6,900 nucleotides of DNA, taken from the NCBI GenBank assembly GCA_006226555.1, contig SBGS01000093.1, forward strand, positions 1-6,900. Reading direction: 5' to 3'. Source of the stretch: Bacteroidota bacterium. Its GTDB lineage: Bacteria > Bacteroidota > Bacteroidia > Flavobacteriales_D > Crocinitomicaceae. Shown piece after piece: positions 6,456 to 6,900 of the stretch (its first letter is position 1; the number at the start of each line of letters is the position of its first letter). The notes below the pieces were generated by a model. That model was not told the DNA's origin. It made no database searches and worked only from the letters and a program-made list of their open reading frames with translations. The position numbers and the translations under genes were made by a program.

Positions 6456-6483
6456 AAAAAGGTCCGGGTGCTGTGACCCGGAC
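6456..6483 (-). terminator. Intrinsic terminator-like hairpin between etfA and the nuclease gene
   Basis: On the minus strand a perfect 8-base-pair stem (GTCCGGGT / ACCCGGAC, six of eight pairs G-C) encloses the 6-base loop CACAGC. It is followed by C and then five T. It lies 10 bases after the etfA TAA. The T-tract points in the etfA direction of transcription, and the opposite strand has no T-tract after the stem. The T-run ends three bases before the nuclease ATG, so the structure could also limit read-through into, or translation of, the next gene. Confidence 0.75.
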
Positions 6484-6493
6484 TATTGGAAGA

Positions 6494-6900
6494 TTAATGA
6501 GATGCTTTGAATTTCTTCACTGCTTCCGTAAGTTTTGGTAACACCTCGAAGGCATCTCCAACAACTCCGTAATCTGCAGCTTTAAAGAAAGGTGCTTCCG
6601 GATCAGTATTAACAACAACGATAACCTTAGATCCGTTAACTCCCGCAAGGTGTTGGATAGCTCCGGAAATACCAGCGGCGATGTATAAATTCGGACGAAT
6701 AGCAACACCTGTTTGTCCTACGTGCTCATGGTGAGGTCTCCAGCCAATATCTGCTACAGGACGAGAACATGCTGTCGCTGCACCAAGCTCTTTTGCAAGT
6801 TCTTCAACCATTCCCCAGTTCTCCGGTCCTTTCAATCCTCTTCCCGCAGAAACAACTAATTCTGCTTCTGGAAGTGGAATTTCTCCTTCCGGACGTTTAA
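6494..6900 (-). CDS. etfA: Electron transfer flavoprotein alpha subunit, C-terminal part (5' partial)
   Basis: The minus-strand frame is open to the window edge and ends at TAA (6494-6496), giving about the last 135 residues of EtfA. This is the FAD-binding domain with its usual order of motifs: LVVSAGRGLKGPENW, CSRPVADIGW, HVGQTGVAIRPNLYIAAGIS, GAIQHLAGV, NTDPEAPFF and ADYGVVGD. The Ser-Arg of SRPVAD, the GQTG loop and the GISGAIQH segment bind FAD in known ETFs, and all are intact. With EtfB the protein accepts electrons from acyl-CoA dehydrogenases and related flavoenzymes in the cytoplasm and passes them to ETF-quinone oxidoreductase. The first methionine-like codon in the window (6833-6835) is an internal leucine TTG and not a start; conserved EtfA sequence continues upstream of it. 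etfB would be expected just beyond the right edge. Confidence 0.95.
   Translation of the reverse strand, partial: KRPEGEIPLPEAELVVSAGRGLKGPENWGMVEELAKELGAATACSRPVADIGWRPHHEHVGQTGVAIRPNLYIAAGISGAIQHLAGVNGSKVIVVVNTDPEAPFFKAADYGVVGDAFEVLPKLTEAVKKFKASH

Noticed and set aside
6494..6835. A complete small gene starting at 6835
   Set aside because: The 'start' is an internal TTG leucine of etfA. The frame continues to the window edge with conserved EtfA sequence.

Overview
The window looks like a stretch of a Bacteroidetes chromosome, most likely Flavobacteriia or a near relative. The reasons are the EtfA / bifunctional-nuclease / NupC gene order, a NupC with a secreted N-terminal domain, two DUF4230 proteins, lipoproteins with short lipobox signals, few Shine-Dalgarno sequences, and AT-rich coding sequence throughout. 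This assignment comes from recalled family knowledge, not a search.

Layout: bases 1-120 are the 3' end of a plus-strand gene whose last 39 residues look like the C-terminus of a Bacteroidetes RecQ helicase. Everything else is on the minus strand and is read from right to left. The order is etfA (5' end outside the window), an intrinsic terminator-like hairpin, a DUF151/UVR 'bifunctional nuclease', a CNT nucleoside transporter, a LuxE-like acyl-protein synthetase, a half-length TauE/SafE permease, an M20 metallo-amidohydrolase, a DUF4230 lipoprotein, a membrane-anchored DUF4230 protein, and a small lipocalin-like lipoprotein. The last gene ends back-to-back with the plus-strand gene, with no base between the two stop codons.

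Genes are packed tightly. From the nuclease to the left end of the minus-strand run, no gap exceeds 24 bases and most neighbours overlap. Two junctions are 4-base stop/start overlaps (ATGA and TTGA), which suggests translational coupling. They also fix two starts: the DUF4230 lipoprotein starts at 1713 rather than 1734, and its membrane-anchored paralogue starts with TTG. There is no gene-free stretch over 300 bases, and I see no RNA gene, mobile element, CRISPR array or long repeat.

Functionally the window mixes housekeeping (electron transfer flavoprotein, nucleoside uptake, peptide or acyl-amino-acid hydrolysis) with envelope proteins of unknown role (two DUF4230 proteins and a lipocalin-like lipoprotein). 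No clear new defence, mobile or biosynthetic system is visible. The points most worth a second look are the tandem DUF4230 pair with split anchoring, the hairpin abutting the nuclease start codon, the secreted domain fused to NupC, and the stand-alone LuxE-like enzyme with a near-C-terminal cysteine.
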